From contig JAITEJ010000024.1 in NCBI GenBank assembly GCA_031282095.1, positions 1 through 5,854 on the forward strand: a stretch of DNA of 5,854 bases, written 5' to 3'. Under the pieces are notes generated by a model, which worked only from the letters and a program-made list of their open reading frames with translations, did no database searches and had not been told where the DNA came from. Shown here one piece after another: positions 4,646 through 5,854 of this stretch. Source of the stretch: Clostridiales bacterium (GTDB lineage: Bacteria; Bacillota_A; Clostridia; Christensenellales; CAG-917). Each line of letters starts with the position of its first letter. Positions within the stretch are counted from its first letter, which is position 1. A program made the translations under genes and the position numbers.

Positions 4646-5854
4646 ATGCTTACAGTAAATGATTTTAACACACAAACAAAGCAGTACGAAAAAATGCTTA
4701 ACTCGGACTACAAAAAAGAAAATGGCATTTTTAATACGGATATAGGATTAGCAAAAAGTATTGTTGAATTTCTAAATATTCCTACGACAGCAACGGTCAT
4801 TGATGCCTGTTGCGGCACAGGGAGTTTTTTGTATTCTGCCAAAATATTTGGAGTTAAAAACGTTTACGGGGCTGACCTTGACAAAAAGGCTGTTGTACTA
4901 AGCAAAGAACTTACGGGATTAGAAAGCATAAAAAAATTAGATACCATATCTAAAATGGGTGTAACAACGCTTAAATCTCTTGGGCTAAAGAAACCTGCAG
5001 ATTATGTGATTGGCAATCCTCCGTATGTTCCTTTGTCAAAAGATATTAACATCAATACTAGCGAGTATTTATTTCTTAGAAACGTTAAGGACGCAGGAAG
5101 TAACCTTTTTATAGCAGCTTTGTATAGAGCCTTTGAGTTGGTTAAACCTAACGGTGTCATTTCGTATATTATCCCCAAAAACTTTTTACATATCTCAAGC
5201 TACGCTTTGCTAAGAAAAACCATGCTCAAAGAGAAAAGTATAATTTCGATTATTGATATAGGTAAATATTTTAAGGAAGTTAGGGGCGAGCAAATTGTTT
5301 TAACAATGCAAAATTGTTTTGACAAAGATAACGAAATTGAGTTTTTTCGTTTGATAGATGGGCATTTTGAGAAACAAATCTCTATCTCGCAGTCCTTTTA
5401 TACAGACGAAATAACACTCTTTGAAAATCAAGAGGACTTTAATATTTACAATAAGCTTAATAACACTTACCAAAAGTTAAAGGATAAAGTAACGGGATAT
5501 GTTGGTAGAGGTCGCTCAAAGTCTGAAACAGCGATAGCGGGAAAAGACATACGCAAATTTGGTTTTAAGCATATTTCGGTTCCGACTATTGGTAATCAAG
5601 TATTTATACAAAACATTTATAGTGCTGAGGCTGGTATAATTGCCAGTTTTGCAGGAAAACTGGAAGCTACTGAAACTGTTACTGTTTTTACGGACGGTGA
5701 CCCCAAAATGTGCCACTATATCGTTGGACTTTTGCACTCGCATTTGTGTAACGTTTTTCTTGTAAAATATTGCTATAATAATTCATCGCTTACAATGCAC
5801 ACCGATCCAAATTACTTGTTGCGTATTCCTTTAACGATTGACCCTAAATCATTT
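4646..5854 (+). CDS. N6-adenine DNA methyltransferase, TaqI/type II-like architecture (3' end cut by window edge)
   Basis: The visible 403 residues read as a gamma-class adenine-N6 DNA methyltransferase, which transfers a methyl group from S-adenosylmethionine to adenine in a target sequence. In order: a motif X-like stretch GIFNTDIGLAKSIV (27-40; Asp32 where Pro is usual), motif I DACCGTGSF (53-61) for cofactor binding, an acidic motif II region GADLDKKAV (75-83), the catalytic motif IV NPPY (124-127) within DYVIGNPPYVPL, and VISYIIPKNFLHIS (171-184), typical of this class. From about 280 onward (GYVGRGRSKSE, FASFAGK-like stretch near 334, NNSSLTMHTDPNYLLRIPL) it looks like a TaqI-type target recognition domain. 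It is much more AT-rich and uses more ATA, TTA and AGA codons than the pst genes, suggesting acquisition. It has its own promoter. A restriction partner or a fused nuclease could follow beyond the edge. Recognition sequence unknown. Confidence 0.9.
   Translation, partial: MLTVNDFNTQTKQYEKMLNSDYKKENGIFNTDIGLAKSIVEFLNIPTTATVIDACCGTGSFLYSAKIFGVKNVYGADLDKKAVVLSKELTGLESIKKLDTISKMGVTTLKSLGLKKPADYVIGNPPYVPLSKDININTSEYLFLRNVKDAGSNLFIAALYRAFELVKPNGVISYIIPKNFLHISSYALLRKTMLKEKSIISIIDIGKYFKEVRGEQIVLTMQNCFDKDNEIEFFRLIDGHFEKQISISQSFYTDEITLFENQEDFNIYNKLNNTYQKLKDKVTGYVGRGRSKSETAIAGKDIRKFGFKHISVPTIGNQVFIQNIYSAEAGIIASFAGKLEATETVTVFTDGDPKMCHYIVGLLHSHLCNVFLVKYCYNNSSLTMHTDPNYLLRIPLTIDPKSF

Overview
The window looks like a piece of a Gram-positive, probably clostridial (Bacillota) chromosome or metagenomic contig. 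This rests on a short lipoprotein signal with a lipobox, AAGGAG-type ribosome binding sites, a Bacillus-type PHO-box-like direct repeat, and the PstS domain order. The lineage is inferred, not proven. The minus-strand phosphate genes have a fairly balanced, GC-richer composition, while the right-hand 1.2 kb is clearly AT-rich.

Layout: positions 1-4125 hold a high-affinity phosphate uptake (Pst) operon read on the minus strand. From its promoter it runs: a promoter overlapping an 11-bp-period direct repeat (4098-4125); pstS (4025-3132), the phosphate-binding lipoprotein; a hairpin that could act as a partial terminator (2965-2999); a fused permease that joins PstC and PstA in one 605-residue chain (2938-1121); a 641-bp non-coding gap containing a 66-bp tandem repeat (606-898) and a GC-rich hairpin (577-595); and pstB, the ATPase, which runs off the left edge (479-1). 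PstS captures phosphate outside the membrane, PstCA forms the channel and PstB drives it with ATP. Any phoU would lie beyond the left edge.

Two architectural oddities stand out. PstS reads as a circular permutation: the half that is normally C-terminal comes first and the half that is normally N-terminal comes last. PstC and PstA, usually separate proteins, are one polypeptide.

Positions 4126-4645 hold no intact gene. They contain a probable decayed plus-strand coding remnant (4214-4434) followed by a plausible intrinsic terminator (4435-4464), then a dyad (4533-4547) and a good promoter (4580-4608). That promoter serves a plus-strand N6-adenine DNA methyltransferase (4646 to the right edge, 3' end missing). 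The methyltransferase is AT-rich and probably an acquired restriction-modification or defence-type gene, transcribed divergently from pst and with no evident functional link to it.
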